DNA from: Silvibacterium dinghuense
GTDB taxonomy: Bacteria > Acidobacteriota > Terriglobia > Terriglobales > Acidobacteriaceae
Length of the DNA stretch: 64,000 bases
Assembly (NCBI RefSeq): GCF_004123295.1
Contig: NZ_SDMK01000001.1
Location: 1,054,001 to 1,118,000 of the forward strand
Direction: 5' to 3'
Below, piece after piece: positions 18,474 through 26,630 of this stretch. Both the position numbers and the translations under genes were made by a program. How positions within the stretch are numbered: position 1 is the stretch's first letter; each line of letters starts with the position of its first letter. The notes beneath the pieces are model-generated. The model was not told where the DNA came from. It did not search any database and saw only the letters and a program-made list of their open reading frames with translations.

Positions 18474-18757
18474 TTAGGGAATAAGGGATAAGGTGTAGAA
18501 AAACGACCGGGTGGCCCATGCAAGCCCGAAGTTGGCTTGAGTGGGGCCATTCACCACAGAGGACACAGAGAGCACAGAGGATTCCATACCCCTGGCCAGC
18601 ATCCCTTTTCAGCGCAAAGGCGCAAAGGATCTTCAAAAAAGACAAATCTAAGGGTGCCCCATGTCTCAATTCTGAGACATGGGTGGTTCCCAGAACAAAG
18701 GATCGCGACCAAAGGGAGCGGGGGCCGAAGGCGATTCGCCCTGCGCGAAGCAGCTGG
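18474..18757. repeat. Composite intergenic repeat island upstream of kdsD
   Basis: In order: a TAGGGAATAAGGGATAAGG tract, a hairpin with arms around CAAGCC / GGCTTG (18517-18550), and a CACCACAGAGGACACAGAGA tract at 18552. A GGGTGCCCC hairpin follows with perfect 11-bp arms CCCATGTCTCA / TGAGACATGGG (18658-18683), then a GACCAAAGGGAGCGGGGG / CCGAAGGCGATTCGCCC element at 18706-18757. The kdsD ATG follows after only a few bases, so the promoter must lie in or before these repeats. Confidence 0.8.
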
Positions 18758-18761
18758 TAGC

Positions 18762-19766
18762 ATGAACTGTTTGACGCCGCACAATCCATCCCGCCCGCTC
18801 ACGCCATCGCGCCTCGTCCGCATCGAGGCCGAAGCCCTGCAGGCTCTCGCCGAACGGCTGGAAGGCTCGATGGCCGCCAGCTTCGAGCGTGCCGTCGAAG
18901 CCGTGGTTGCCTGCGGCGAGACCCGCGGCCGCATCGTAGTCACCGGCATGGGCAAGAGCGGCATCATCGCGCAGAAGATTGCTGCGACCCTCAGCTCCAC
19001 CGGCAGCCCGGCGCTCTTTCTCCATCCGGCCGAAGCCGTACACGGCGATCTGGGCATGGTCGCCCGCGGCGACGTAGTCATTGCGCTCTCGGCCAGCGGC
19101 GAAACCGAAGAGATTCTCCGCCTGCTGGCCAAGATCAAGCGCATCGGCGACGCACTCATCAGCTTCTGCTGCAATCTCGACTCGACGCTGGCCCGCGCCA
19201 GCGACATCGCGCTCGATTGCAGCGTGCCCGCGGAGGCCTGTGGCATGGGCCTGGCCCCCACCGCTTCGACCACCGCCATGCTGGCCCTTGGCGATGCCCT
19301 GGCTATCGCCGTCTCGCTGCGCAAAGGCTTCGAGGCAGAAGATTTCGCCGAGCTGCACCCGGGCGGCAAGCTGGGCAAGCAGCTGGCCCGTGTCCGCCAG
19401 CTGATGCACCAGGGCAATGCCGTTCCGAAGGTTTCACCGCAGACGCCGATGACCGAGGTCATCTACGAGATGTCGCGCAAGAAGCTCGGCATGACGACCA
19501 TCGAGCAGGACGGCAGGCTGGCCGGAGTACTCAGCGACGGCGATCTGCGACGGCTGCTCGAGCGCGACGGCCCGGACGGCCTGCGCAAGACCGCCGGCGA
19601 AGCGATGAACCCGCACCCGCAGACCATCTCCGGCGACGAGCTGGCCGTCCGCGCGCTCGATGCCATGGAGGCGCGCAAGATCACCTCCCTGGTAGTGATC
19701 GACGGACAGGGAGCCATCGAAGGCGTGGTTCACCTGCACGATCTCTGGGAAACCGAGCTCTTTTAG
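18762..19766 (+). CDS. kdsD: Arabinose-5-phosphate isomerase KdsD/KpsF
   Basis: 334 residues from the ATG at 18762; an upstream open frame is repeat DNA. The SIS sugar-isomerase domain (residues ~30-180) has TGMGKSGIIAQKIAATL, STGSPALFLHPAEA-HGDLG and ALSASGETEEI. The motif PTASTTAMLALGDALAIA is followed by FAELHPGGKLGK. Two CBS domains follow with GVLSDGDLRRLL and SLVVIDGQGAIEGVVHLHD. The enzyme converts ribulose-5-phosphate to arabinose-5-phosphate, the first step of Kdo synthesis for LPS. The downstream EAL-HDOD gene is 66 bases away on the same strand. Confidence 0.95.
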   Translation: MNCLTPHNPSRPLTPSRLVRIEAEALQALAERLEGSMAASFERAVEAVVACGETRGRIVVTGMGKSGIIAQKIAATLSSTGSPALFLHPAEAVHGDLGMVARGDVVIALSASGETEEILRLLAKIKRIGDALISFCCNLDSTLARASDIALDCSVPAEACGMGLAPTASTTAMLALGDALAIAVSLRKGFEAEDFAELHPGGKLGKQLARVRQLMHQGNAVPKVSPQTPMTEVIYEMSRKKLGMTTIEQDGRLAGVLSDGDLRRLLERDGPDGLRKTAGEAMNPHPQTISGDELAVRALDAMEARKITSLVVIDGQGAIEGVVHLHDLWETELF

Positions 19767-19832
19767 ACCAATTTCTTAGGCTGTTCTCACGCATCTGCCG
19801 CCCTCTGCCGATGACCGGCAAGAGAGCCGCCG

Positions 19833-21164
19833 ATGACGCAGAGCCACGCCCCGGAATCCCGTACCGAACTCCCCTCCGAATCCAGCCCCGCATTCTCTGA
19901 CGAGTCCTCGAAGAAGGCGGCAGAGCTGTTTCCCTCGCATGCCACCCGCTTCCTTGCCCGTCAGCCGATCCTCGACGCCGCCCGCACCGTCATCGGTTAC
20001 GAGCTCCTCTTTCGCTCCGGCTGGGAAAACTTCTTTCGCGGCGGCGCCGACGATGCCACCCTGCAGATGCTCGACAACTGCGTGCTGATGGGCGTGGACA
20101 ACCTGACCCAGCGCACGCTCGCCTTCATCAACTGCACCCGGGAGGCGCTGGTGGAACGGATGGTCGCGATCCTGCCGCCGGCCACAACGGTACTCGAGGT
20201 GCTGGAGTCCGTAGAGCCGGACCAGGAAGTGCGCGCCGCCTGTGCCGAGCTGCGCGCGCTTGGCTACCGGCTGGCGCTCGATGACTTCCGGGCCGATTCG
20301 CCGCACCAGGAGCTGCTCTCCGAAGCCGCCTACCTCAAGGTCGACTTCCGCCTTTCCGACGCCCGGGAACGAAGCCGGATCGTGAAACTGGCCAAAAGCA
20401 GCGGGGCCGTCCTCCTGGCAGAGAAGATCGAAAACATGGAAGAGTTCGAGGAGGCCCAGAGGGAAGGCTTCCAGCTCTTCCAGGGATATTTCTTCTGCCG
20501 CCCTGCCATCCTGGCGGAGCGGGAGCTTCCCGCCAACTGGGCGAACTACATGCGCCTGGTCGGAGCGCTGGCCCGCGAGCCGCTGAACATGGCCGAGGTC
20601 GCGCCGATCGTCGAAGCCGAGGCTTCGCTCTGCTACCGGCTGCTGCGGCTGGCGAATTCGGCGGCTGTCTCCTCGCGCAAAGCCGTCACCAGCGTGCGCT
20701 CCGCCATGGTGCTGGTCGGCGATGCGCGCTTCCGCACCCTGGCCGCAATCGCCCTGGCGGCCCACATGGGCCGCGGCCAGCCCGAGGTGCTGCTGCAACT
20801 GGCCCTCGAGCGCGCGCGCTTCTGCCGCAACCTGGCCCCGCTGCTCGGCGAAGACCCGAACGAGCAATGCCTGCTGGGATTGCTTTCGCTGCTCAGCGCC
20901 ATGCTGCGCATCCCCATGGCCAGGCTGGTCAATTCCCTGCCCCTGCGCGAGAAGGCCAAGTGCGTGCTGCTGGGAGCCGAGGGCCGCACCGCGATCCCGC
21001 TGCAACTGATCACCGCCCTCGAAGCAGGAGACTGGACTCCCTGCGCCGAGGTGAGCTCTCGCTTCGGCGTCAGCGAATCGCAGATCTCCGCCATCTATCT
21101 CGAAGCCCTGCATTGGACAAAGACGCATGTGCAGCAGCTAGGCCTGGAAGGCAGAGAACATTAG
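19833..21164 (+). CDS. EAL-HDOD signalling protein (CdgJ/YuxH-like)
   Basis: 443 residues. The N-terminal part (about 40-245) is a degenerate EAL domain: FLARQPILDAARTVIGYELL supplies E-L-L-F-R in place of EALLR, FINCT, LEVLESV, and DDFRAD in place of DDFGTG. LAEKIENMEEF and GYFFCRP also remain. HDOD (about 250-430) follows with LCYRLLRLANSA and the LVGDARFRTLAAIALAA helix. Several metal ligands remain but the loop-6 motif is lost, so phosphodiesterase activity is doubtful. Relatives act as c-di-GMP sensors or regulators of motility and surface behaviour. A 35-residue Ser/Glu-rich tail precedes the domain. Confidence 0.9.
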   Translation: MTQSHAPESRTELPSESSPAFSDESSKKAAELFPSHATRFLARQPILDAARTVIGYELLFRSGWENFFRGGADDATLQMLDNCVLMGVDNLTQRTLAFINCTREALVERMVAILPPATTVLEVLESVEPDQEVRAACAELRALGYRLALDDFRADSPHQELLSEAAYLKVDFRLSDARERSRIVKLAKSSGAVLLAEKIENMEEFEEAQREGFQLFQGYFFCRPAILAERELPANWANYMRLVGALAREPLNMAEVAPIVEAEASLCYRLLRLANSAAVSSRKAVTSVRSAMVLVGDARFRTLAAIALAAHMGRGQPEVLLQLALERARFCRNLAPLLGEDPNEQCLLGLLSLLSAMLRIPMARLVNSLPLREKAKCVLLGAEGRTAIPLQLITALEAGDWTPCAEVSSRFGVSESQISAIYLEALHWTKTHVQQLGLEGREH

Positions 21165-21244
21165 GCCGCATCAGCACAAAAGCGCATTGGGAATAAAGGT
21201 TTCCCCGCTGGCTTGCCATTCCAACCGCAGCCTCTCCTCCCCGT

Positions 21245-21375
21245 GTTGTCATCCCGACCGAAGCATTCGTTCTTCACGTTGTCATTCCGACCGGAGCGAA
21301 CCGGGGTCCCCGGCGCGCCCGATGTTGGCGCGCTGGGGTGGGGAAGCGAAGTGGAGGAACCTGCAGTTCTGCTGC
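21245..21375. repeat. TTGTCATYCCGACCG / GGAGGAACCTGCAGTT repeat element
   Basis: Two TTGTCATYCCGACCG starts (21245 and 21279), the first with AAGCATTCGTTCTT, match the arrangement at 10890. The GGAGGAACCTGCAGTTCTGC end is near 21354. The interval between is unique sequence. The rest of 21165-21480 holds no gene that I can recognise. Confidence 0.7.
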
Positions 21376-21480
21376 GCGCAGAGCGAATCGGCCTCCGCTT
21401 CCGCTGGTCGCGAGCTGGCGCGTTGCGGGGCGAAACAAAACCGCGGGTTTCTGCTTGAGCTATAGGTGGATACCGCCTAG

Positions 21481-21746
21481 AGGGTGTTATGAACTTTCCG
21501 GCGGTCGTCGCTGGGAGCCAATTTTTACGAGGTCGAGGAGCGAGTTGCGACGGATATCGGGTTATCTCCGAGCAGCGAGCGACGAAGAGATCGGGAAAAT
21601 TGGCCCCAGCCCTAAAGGGTTGCGGGGAAAATCGGCCCATACTTCGTTGTCGGCCTCGCCTTGGAATCGCCAATGTCTTCGTCCTCCGCCTCGTCTGGGC
21701 CGATTTTCCCCAGCAACGACGGCCACCTGAAAGTCCATAACACCCT
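21481..21746. mobile_element. MITE-like palindromic element with CTAG target duplication
   Basis: 266 bases with terminal inverted repeats AGGGTGTTATGAACTTTC and its near-complement GAAAGTCCATAACACCCT. The inner sequence is also imperfectly palindromic (GGGAAAATTGGCCC against GGGCCGATTTTCCC). It is flanked on both sides by CTAG (21477-21480 and 21747-21750), which fits a 4-bp YTAR-type duplication as made by IS5-group transposases. No transposase gene is inside. The right CTAG contains the stop codon of the STAS gene at 21747. Confidence 0.7.
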
Positions 21747-22088
21747 CTAGAGCGCTTCAGCCTGCGCAACCGTCTCGCAGACCGGGATCAGCGTGTCCAC
21801 GTGCGTCAGCTTGAAGAGTTCGATCACCCGGTAATTCAGCCCCGCCGCAGCCACGCGAAATCCGCGCCGCTGCGCCGAGATATAGGTGTTGATAATCACA
21901 CCCATGCCGGCTGAATCCATGTAGGGCACGCCGCTGAGGTCGAAGACGGTGAGCGGACGATGCTCCCGCCGCAGCTCTTCCTGCAGAGGAAAAATGGTGT
22001 GTAGGGTAAGGGGTCCGGTGAGGCGGAGAATACGGATGCCATCCCGGCTACCGGCGAGCACTTCCAGGTCGAGCGTCTCTTGCTCCAT
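21747..22088 (-). CDS. STAS-domain anti-sigma-factor-antagonist-like protein (paralogue 1)
   Basis: 113 residues from the ATG at 22088, which has GGAG six bases upstream; an in-frame TTG at 22124 is a weaker choice. It is a single STAS domain: LRLTGPLTLHTIFPLQEEL, then VFDLSGVPYMDSAGMGVIIN with the phosphorylatable serine in DSAG, and ELFKLTHVDTLIPV. Such proteins switch partners with anti-sigma factors or kinases according to phosphorylation. No kinase, phosphatase or sigma gene lies nearby. The stop codon TAG lies within the CTAG that borders the MITE-like element. Confidence 0.9.
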   Translation of the reverse strand: MEQETLDLEVLAGSRDGIRILRLTGPLTLHTIFPLQEELRREHRPLTVFDLSGVPYMDSAGMGVIINTYISAQRRGFRVAAAGLNYRVIELFKLTHVDTLIPVCETVAQAEAL

Positions 22089-22242
22089 CACTTGCTCCGT
22101 GTCTTGCGTAGAGCCTCGCTTCAAGACGCAAGCAGTGTATGCAGAAGCCGGGACGGCCCATGTTACGAAACGATGAATTCCATGGGGTTCTCCGCAGGGA
22201 TTCCAGCTCGGAATTCAAGCATAGACAGGCTCTCCGGCACGC

Positions 22243-22605
22243 CTACAGCGTTTCGGCCTGCTCCACCGTGGCGGCGAGCGGAATCAGCGAGTCCACGCGG
22301 GTGAGCTTCAAGAGGTCGAGAACGCGGCCCTGCACGCCGGTCAGCACCAGCTTGTGCCCCCGCTTCTGCGCGGCCACGTAGTACTTGAGAATCGCCCCCA
22401 GCCCGGCCGAGTCCATCTGCGGAACACCGGAGAGATCGAGAATGGTCAGCGGAATCGCTTCACGGAGAAACTCCGATTGAAGCTGGGTGAAATTCTGGAG
22501 AGTAACGGGCCCGGCCACACGCAGAATACGCGTATGTGGAGAACGGCCTGACGACACCTCAATCGACAGCGACACGCGGCAGAGAACCTCAGAAGACGCA
22601 ATCAA
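22243..22605 (-). CDS. STAS-domain protein (paralogue 2)
   Basis: 120 residues. The layout matches its neighbour: LRVAGPVTLQNFTQLQSEFL, LTILDLSGVPQMDSAGLGAI with the DSAG serine, then DLLKLTRVDSLIPL and the same end (EQAETL against AQAEAL). This is a tandem duplication of a SpoIIAA-like antagonist. The start is a TTG at 22605; a GTG near 22575 would align better with paralogue 1. The two genes are 154 bases apart and codirectional, without a clear terminator between them. Partners are not visible. Confidence 0.87.
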   Translation of the reverse strand: MIASSEVLCRVSLSIEVSSGRSPHTRILRVAGPVTLQNFTQLQSEFLREAIPLTILDLSGVPQMDSAGLGAILKYYVAAQKRGHKLVLTGVQGRVLDLLKLTRVDSLIPLAATVEQAETL

Positions 22606-22694
22606 AAGACGACACCCATCATACTAGGGTGCGTCGACAGATTCGGGGAGTCAGCAGTCAGTCATAAAGACGGCCAGCAGAAAAGCGGCCAGTC

Positions 22695-22795
22695 CTCGCG
22701 ACGAACGGGAGCGGGGGCCGAAGGCGATCCGCACTGCGCGAAGCAGCCGAAGGCGATCCGCTCTGCGCGCAGCAGCCGAAGGCGGAAGGCCTGGA
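22695..22795. repeat. Triplicated CCGAAGGCGATCCGC element
   Basis: GACGAACGGGAGCGGGGG precedes three consecutive CCGAAGGCGR units, two of which carry the full TGCGCG-AGCAG end. It is the longest run of this family in the window. No gene lies in 22606-22805. Confidence 0.75.
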
Positions 22796-22805
22796 CGGTC
22801 AGTCC

Positions 22806-23495
22806 TCACTGCGCGGCTTCGGAGCCGGGATGGTCGAGCGCCTGCAGCTCCGCCCGGTAGTGGGTAACCAGCGCGGGGTCTGCCTGGTTCGCATAACGGT
22901 TCAGAAACTGAACCAGGGCCTGGCGATACTCCTGCTGAAACTCGTGGTTGCCGGGGCTGGCAGCCAGCTGGTTCGCCGCGCCCTCCACATCCTGCGATGC
23001 CTTCTCCACAATGAGCCGGATGCCGAATGCCGATTCGTCGCGCATGATCGCCACATTGCGCTCGAATCCGGGAATGTACTTCACCACGAACCGCTCGCCT
23101 TCCGGCGGAATATCGATCTCGTTGCGCGGAGGATAAAGACTCGCCGACATGGTATCGAACGAGATCTTCACGTCGCGTCCGTCGGCGGTTCGCAACACCC
23201 CGTCATAAGCCCAGATGTACTGGTCATTCAGCGTGGAATTCGTCTGCTCCTCATGCGTGATCACGGCGCTGCCGTAGGTTCCGAATTGATGGAGAAACAG
23301 GGCATTGATGCTGGAACCGATAAAGCAGTAAAAGCCTCCGAACATCAGGCCCGCGAAGGCCAGAAGTTGCCACGCCTTGTTCTTGCGCCACTCTGCGATA
23401 CATGCCCCGACAAAGAGACCCGCCAGAAACAGGATCAGCATCGACAGCATCGTGTGCGTCATGAGGAAGTACAGGATCGCAGAAAGAATGAACAT
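22806..23495 (-). CDS. Hypothetical membrane protein
   Basis: 229 residues from the ATG at 23495; the longer open frame upstream is repeat DNA. Two or three N-terminal hydrophobic helices (FILSAILYFLMTHTMLSMLI, LLAFAGLMFGGFYCFIGSS) precede a soluble domain of about 150 residues. The soluble part includes IWAYDGVLRTADGRDVKISF, which reads like a beta-rich domain, then VVKYIPGFERNVAIM, and a charged helical C-terminus (EFQQEYRQALVQFLNRY). No family is recognised. It is divergent from mraY. Confidence 0.75.
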   Translation of the reverse strand: MFILSAILYFLMTHTMLSMLILFLAGLFVGACIAEWRKNKAWQLLAFAGLMFGGFYCFIGSSINALFLHQFGTYGSAVITHEEQTNSTLNDQYIWAYDGVLRTADGRDVKISFDTMSASLYPPRNEIDIPPEGERFVVKYIPGFERNVAIMRDESAFGIRLIVEKASQDVEGAANQLAASPGNHEFQQEYRQALVQFLNRYANQADPALVTHYRAELQALDHPGSEAAQ

Positions 23496-23569
23496 AGGAC
23501 CGAGAGGGTGGCGAGCACTGAGATGCCCGCCGTAATCGGACCGGTTGCATCGCCGGCCGGCGGGTGCCC

Positions 23570-23602
23570 CATCCAAGCTCAGCCTGGGTGGGAGGGCATG
23601 AT
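23570..23602. repeat. GGGTGCCCCA-type hairpin
   Basis: GGGTGCCCCATCC with arms CCATCCAAG / CTGGGTGGG and a short loop, in the divergent region upstream of mraY. The arm pairs with one G-T wobble. Confidence 0.7.
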
Positions 23603-23727
23603 CCTTTCTTCCCGCACATCCCCTTGTCACCTCATGTTCCGGCCGCAATCACTCCGGCCTGCCTTGTCCGCCTGGGGATTCGCTCTGGCCGTATGATGGT
23701 CGAGGACACCACTCCGGCGGAGGACGT

Positions 23728-24861
23728 TTGCTTTACTGGCTGCTGTATCAGAAGCTCTACCTGTATTTCCGCCCCTTCCGCATCTTCCGGTACGAGACCT
23801 TTCGCACCGCTTTCGCCACGCTGACCGCCCTGCTCATCATGCTGTTCATCGGGCCCTACGTGATCGAAAAGCTGCGCGAGTTCCAGATCGGCCAGTACAT
23901 CCGCGAAGAGGGGCCGAAAGACCACCAGAAAAAGGCCGGCACGCCGACCATGGGCGGAGTGCTGATCGCCATCGCCATCCTGCTGCCCACGCTGCTGTGG
24001 AGCGATCTCTCCGACCCCTTCGTCTGGCTGGTCATGGGCTCGACGCTCGCCTTCGGCGCCATCGGCTTCGCCGATGACTACATCAAGGTCGTGCATCGCC
24101 GCAATCTAGGCCTCACCAGCCGCGCCAAGATGGGCCTGCAGTTCCTCGCCGCGCTCGGCGTGGCCATCGCACTCATCGCCATGCAGGAGCAGGGACTCTA
24201 CTCGGCGCAGATCACCGTGCCGTTCGTGAAGAACTTCCATCCGCATCTTGCGCCCGGCTTTCTCACCCACCTGCCCTACTGGGGACTGGTAGCGTTCATC
24301 CCGTTTGTCGTCTTCGTCGCGCTGGTGCTGGTCGGCTCGAGCAACGCGGTCAACCTCACTGACGGACTCGACGGACTCGCCATCGGCTGCACCATCGTCG
24401 CCTCGGGCGCACTCACCGTGCTCACCTACGTAAGCGGCCATGCCGTCTTCTCCGACTATCTCGAGCTGCAGCGCATGCCGCTGGTCGGCGAGCTGACCGT
24501 CTTCTGCGGATCGATGGTCGGCGCCAGCATCGGCTTCCTCTGGTACAACGCCCACCCGGCAGAAGTTTTCATGGGAGACGTCGGCTCTCTGGCGCTCGGC
24601 GGGGCCATCGGCACAGTGGCCGTCGCCATTCGCCAGGAGCTGCTGCTGCCGCTGATCGGCGGCGTCTTCGTGCTTGAAGCGCTCTCCGTCATCCTGCAGG
24701 TGGGCAGCTACAAGCTCCGCAAGAAACGTATTTTCAAGATGGCGCCTCTGCATCATCACTTCGAGCTGCTCGGATGGTCGGAATCGAAGGTGATCGTGCG
24801 CTTCTGGATCGCCGCGCTGGTGTTTGCCCTGCTGGCACTCACCACGCTGAAGCTGCGCTGA
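23728..24861 (+). CDS. mraY: Phospho-N-acetylmuramoyl-pentapeptide-transferase MraY
   Basis: 377 residues with ten membrane helices. Diagnostic blocks are GTPTMGGVLIAIAILLPTLL, IGFADDYIKV with the DD pair, NLTDGLDGLAIG, FMGDVGSLALGGAIG and MAPLHHHFELLGW with the HHH motif. It transfers phospho-MurNAc-pentapeptide to undecaprenyl phosphate, giving lipid I at the inner membrane. Start is the TTG at 23728, six bases after GGAGG. Upstream murE and murF, normally adjacent, are missing; a divergent membrane protein lies there instead. It leads the mraY-murD-ftsW-murG run. Confidence 0.97.
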   Translation: MLYWLLYQKLYLYFRPFRIFRYETFRTAFATLTALLIMLFIGPYVIEKLREFQIGQYIREEGPKDHQKKAGTPTMGGVLIAIAILLPTLLWSDLSDPFVWLVMGSTLAFGAIGFADDYIKVVHRRNLGLTSRAKMGLQFLAALGVAIALIAMQEQGLYSAQITVPFVKNFHPHLAPGFLTHLPYWGLVAFIPFVVFVALVLVGSSNAVNLTDGLDGLAIGCTIVASGALTVLTYVSGHAVFSDYLELQRMPLVGELTVFCGSMVGASIGFLWYNAHPAEVFMGDVGSLALGGAIGTVAVAIRQELLLPLIGGVFVLEALSVILQVGSYKLRKKRIFKMAPLHHHFELLGWSESKVIVRFWIAALVFALLALTTLKLR

Positions 24862-25128
24862 AGGCAGTGGCCAGTTGTGAGTTGTCAGTCTTCAATTGTC
24901 AGTCCCCAGTCGCTGACAACCGAAGACTGGAGGCTTACAGCTCTGTGTCAGGGCACGAATTCAGTCGTGCCGATCAAGGCCACAAAATCAACACGGGCTT
25001 TGCCGCAGCACAGGAAACAAAATCCCGGCAACTGAGAACTGGCAACTGAGAACTGAGAACATGTGTACCCGCACAGCCATCGCCCTACACCTCTCCAACA
25101 TGCAACAATGAGGCCTGAATTGACTGCA
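24862..25128. repeat. Simple inverted repeats inside the mraY-murD gap
   Basis: GTTGTCAGTCTTCAATTGTC type tracts at 24877-24905 are mirrored by AACTGAGAACTGGCAACTG type tracts at 25030-25060. Between them lies a hairpin GGCACGAATTCAGTCGTGCC (24952-24971). No gene. This is an unusually long insertion in what is normally a tight operon. Confidence 0.7.
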
Positions 25129-26517
25129 ATGGAACTCAAAGGCAAGAAAGTACTCGTCGTCGGACTGGGCAAATCCGGTCTCGCGGCCGCATTGTTTCTG
25201 CGCCGCCGCGGCGCGCAGGTCACGGTATCGGATGTACGCAGCGCAGCCGCTCTCAGCAGGGACATTCCGGCGCTGCTCGAAGAAGGCATCATGGTGGAGG
25301 CCGGCGGCCACGGCCTGCTCACCTTCCGCAGGCAGGACCTGATCGTCGTGAGCCCCGGCGTGCCGATGAACACGCCCGAGCTGGTGCAGGTGCGCACCCT
25401 CGGCCTGCCCATCATCGGCGAAGTCGAGCTGGCCGCCCGCTACCTCAAGGGCAGGACGCTCGCCATCACCGGCTCGAACGGCAAAACCACCACCACCTCG
25501 CTCTGCGGCGAGATTCTCGCTGCTGGAGGCCGCAGGACCGCGGTTGGCGGCAACATCGGCCTGCCGGTCATTGCGCTCGTCGATGACTCCACCGACGAAG
25601 GCTGGTCGGTGCTCGAGATTTCGAGCTTCCAGCTCGAAACCACCGAGAACTTCCGCCCCAATATCTCGGTCATCCTCAACATCACGCCCGATCATCTCGA
25701 CCGCCACGGCAGCTTTGAGAACTACGTCGCCGCCAAGGAACGCATCTTCGCAAAGCAGACACCCGAAGATGCGCTGGTGCTGAATGCCGACGACGAAGCC
25801 TCCGCCAAGACGGCTGTCCACGCGGGCGCAGGCGGACATGGCCCGAACATCTATTGGTTCAGCCGCAGGCGCATCGTGCGCCAGGGCGCTTTCGTGCATG
25901 ACGGCACCATTTTCTTCCGCGCTGCTGAAAATGCCGCGCAGGAGCCGATCCTCCGTGTCGACGAAATCCCGCTCAAGGGCGGCCATAACGTCGAGAACGT
26001 CCTCGCTGCCGTCTGTGCCGCGCGCCGCGCCGGGATCGATGCCTCGGCCATTCGCACGGCGGTAGTGAACTTCAAGGCTGTCGCGCACCGGCTCGAGTTT
26101 GTCGCGCAGCTCCACGGCGTCAGCTACTACAACGATTCGAAGGCCACCAACGTCGATGCGACCATCAAGGCGCTCGAAGCCTTCCCCGGCGGCATTCACC
26201 TGATCCTCGGCGGCAAGGACAAGGGCTCGGACTACCGTGTGCTGCGCCCTCTGCTCACCGAGCGCGTGAAGGCGGTCTACACCATCGGCGCGGCTGCGGA
26301 GAAGATTCACACCCACATCGAAGGCGCGACCACGGTGATCGGCGCAGGCACGCTCGATGCCGCAATCGCGAAGGCTGCCGAAGCGGCGAAGCCGGGCGAG
26401 ATCGTGCTGCTCGCACCCGCCTGCTCCAGCTTCGATCAGTTCGAGAACTACGAGCAACGCGGCCAGGCCTTCAAGGACCTGGTGCTGGAAAAACAGGGTA
26501 TAGGGTATAGGGGATAG
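25129..26517 (+). CDS. murD: UDP-N-acetylmuramoylalanine--D-glutamate ligase MurD
   Basis: 462 residues from the ATG at 25129 (ELKGKKVLVVGLGKSG); ATG 25108 is the alternative. Domain 1 is a Rossmann fold with GLGKSGLAAALFL. The Mur-ligase ATP site is AITGSNGKTTTTSLCGEIL, followed by GGNIGLPV, EISSFQLETTENF, NITPDHLDRHGS and the C-terminal YYNDSKATNVDATIKAL. It adds D-Glu to UDP-MurNAc-L-Ala in the cytoplasm. The last six residues (GIGYRG) and the TAG stop are encoded by a GGTATAGGG tract, so the native end after LVLEKQ has been replaced. Confidence 0.96.
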   Translation: MELKGKKVLVVGLGKSGLAAALFLRRRGAQVTVSDVRSAAALSRDIPALLEEGIMVEAGGHGLLTFRRQDLIVVSPGVPMNTPELVQVRTLGLPIIGEVELAARYLKGRTLAITGSNGKTTTTSLCGEILAAGGRRTAVGGNIGLPVIALVDDSTDEGWSVLEISSFQLETTENFRPNISVILNITPDHLDRHGSFENYVAAKERIFAKQTPEDALVLNADDEASAKTAVHAGAGGHGPNIYWFSRRRIVRQGAFVHDGTIFFRAAENAAQEPILRVDEIPLKGGHNVENVLAAVCAARRAGIDASAIRTAVVNFKAVAHRLEFVAQLHGVSYYNDSKATNVDATIKALEAFPGGIHLILGGKDKGSDYRVLRPLLTERVKAVYTIGAAAEKIHTHIEGATTVIGAGTLDAAIAKAAEAAKPGEIVLLAPACSSFDQFENYEQRGQAFKDLVLEKQGIGYRG

Positions 26518-26606
26518 GGGATAGGGTGTAGGGTATAGCGGCCACGACCCACCCGGCGGTGACAAAGCACCGCGGACTTTACTACACCCTATACCCCATA
26601 CCCTCT
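26499..26606. repeat. TATAGGG-type tract with an inverted copy, overlapping the murD 3' end
   Basis: A run of GGTATA/GGGGATA/GGGTGTA units covers 26499-26539 and a reverse copy CTACACCCTATACCCCATAC lies at 26582-26601. The two could pair into a hairpin between murD and ftsW. Similar tracts occur at 8427, 18474, 47518, 52368 and, inverted, 54187. Confidence 0.8.
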
Positions 26607-26630
26607 CTTACCAACCACAGGAGTCGCGGC

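Noticed and set aside
18537-18761. 75 extra codons upstream of kdsD in frame
   Set aside because: They are made entirely of repeat elements shared with other loci; the conserved protein begins at 18762.
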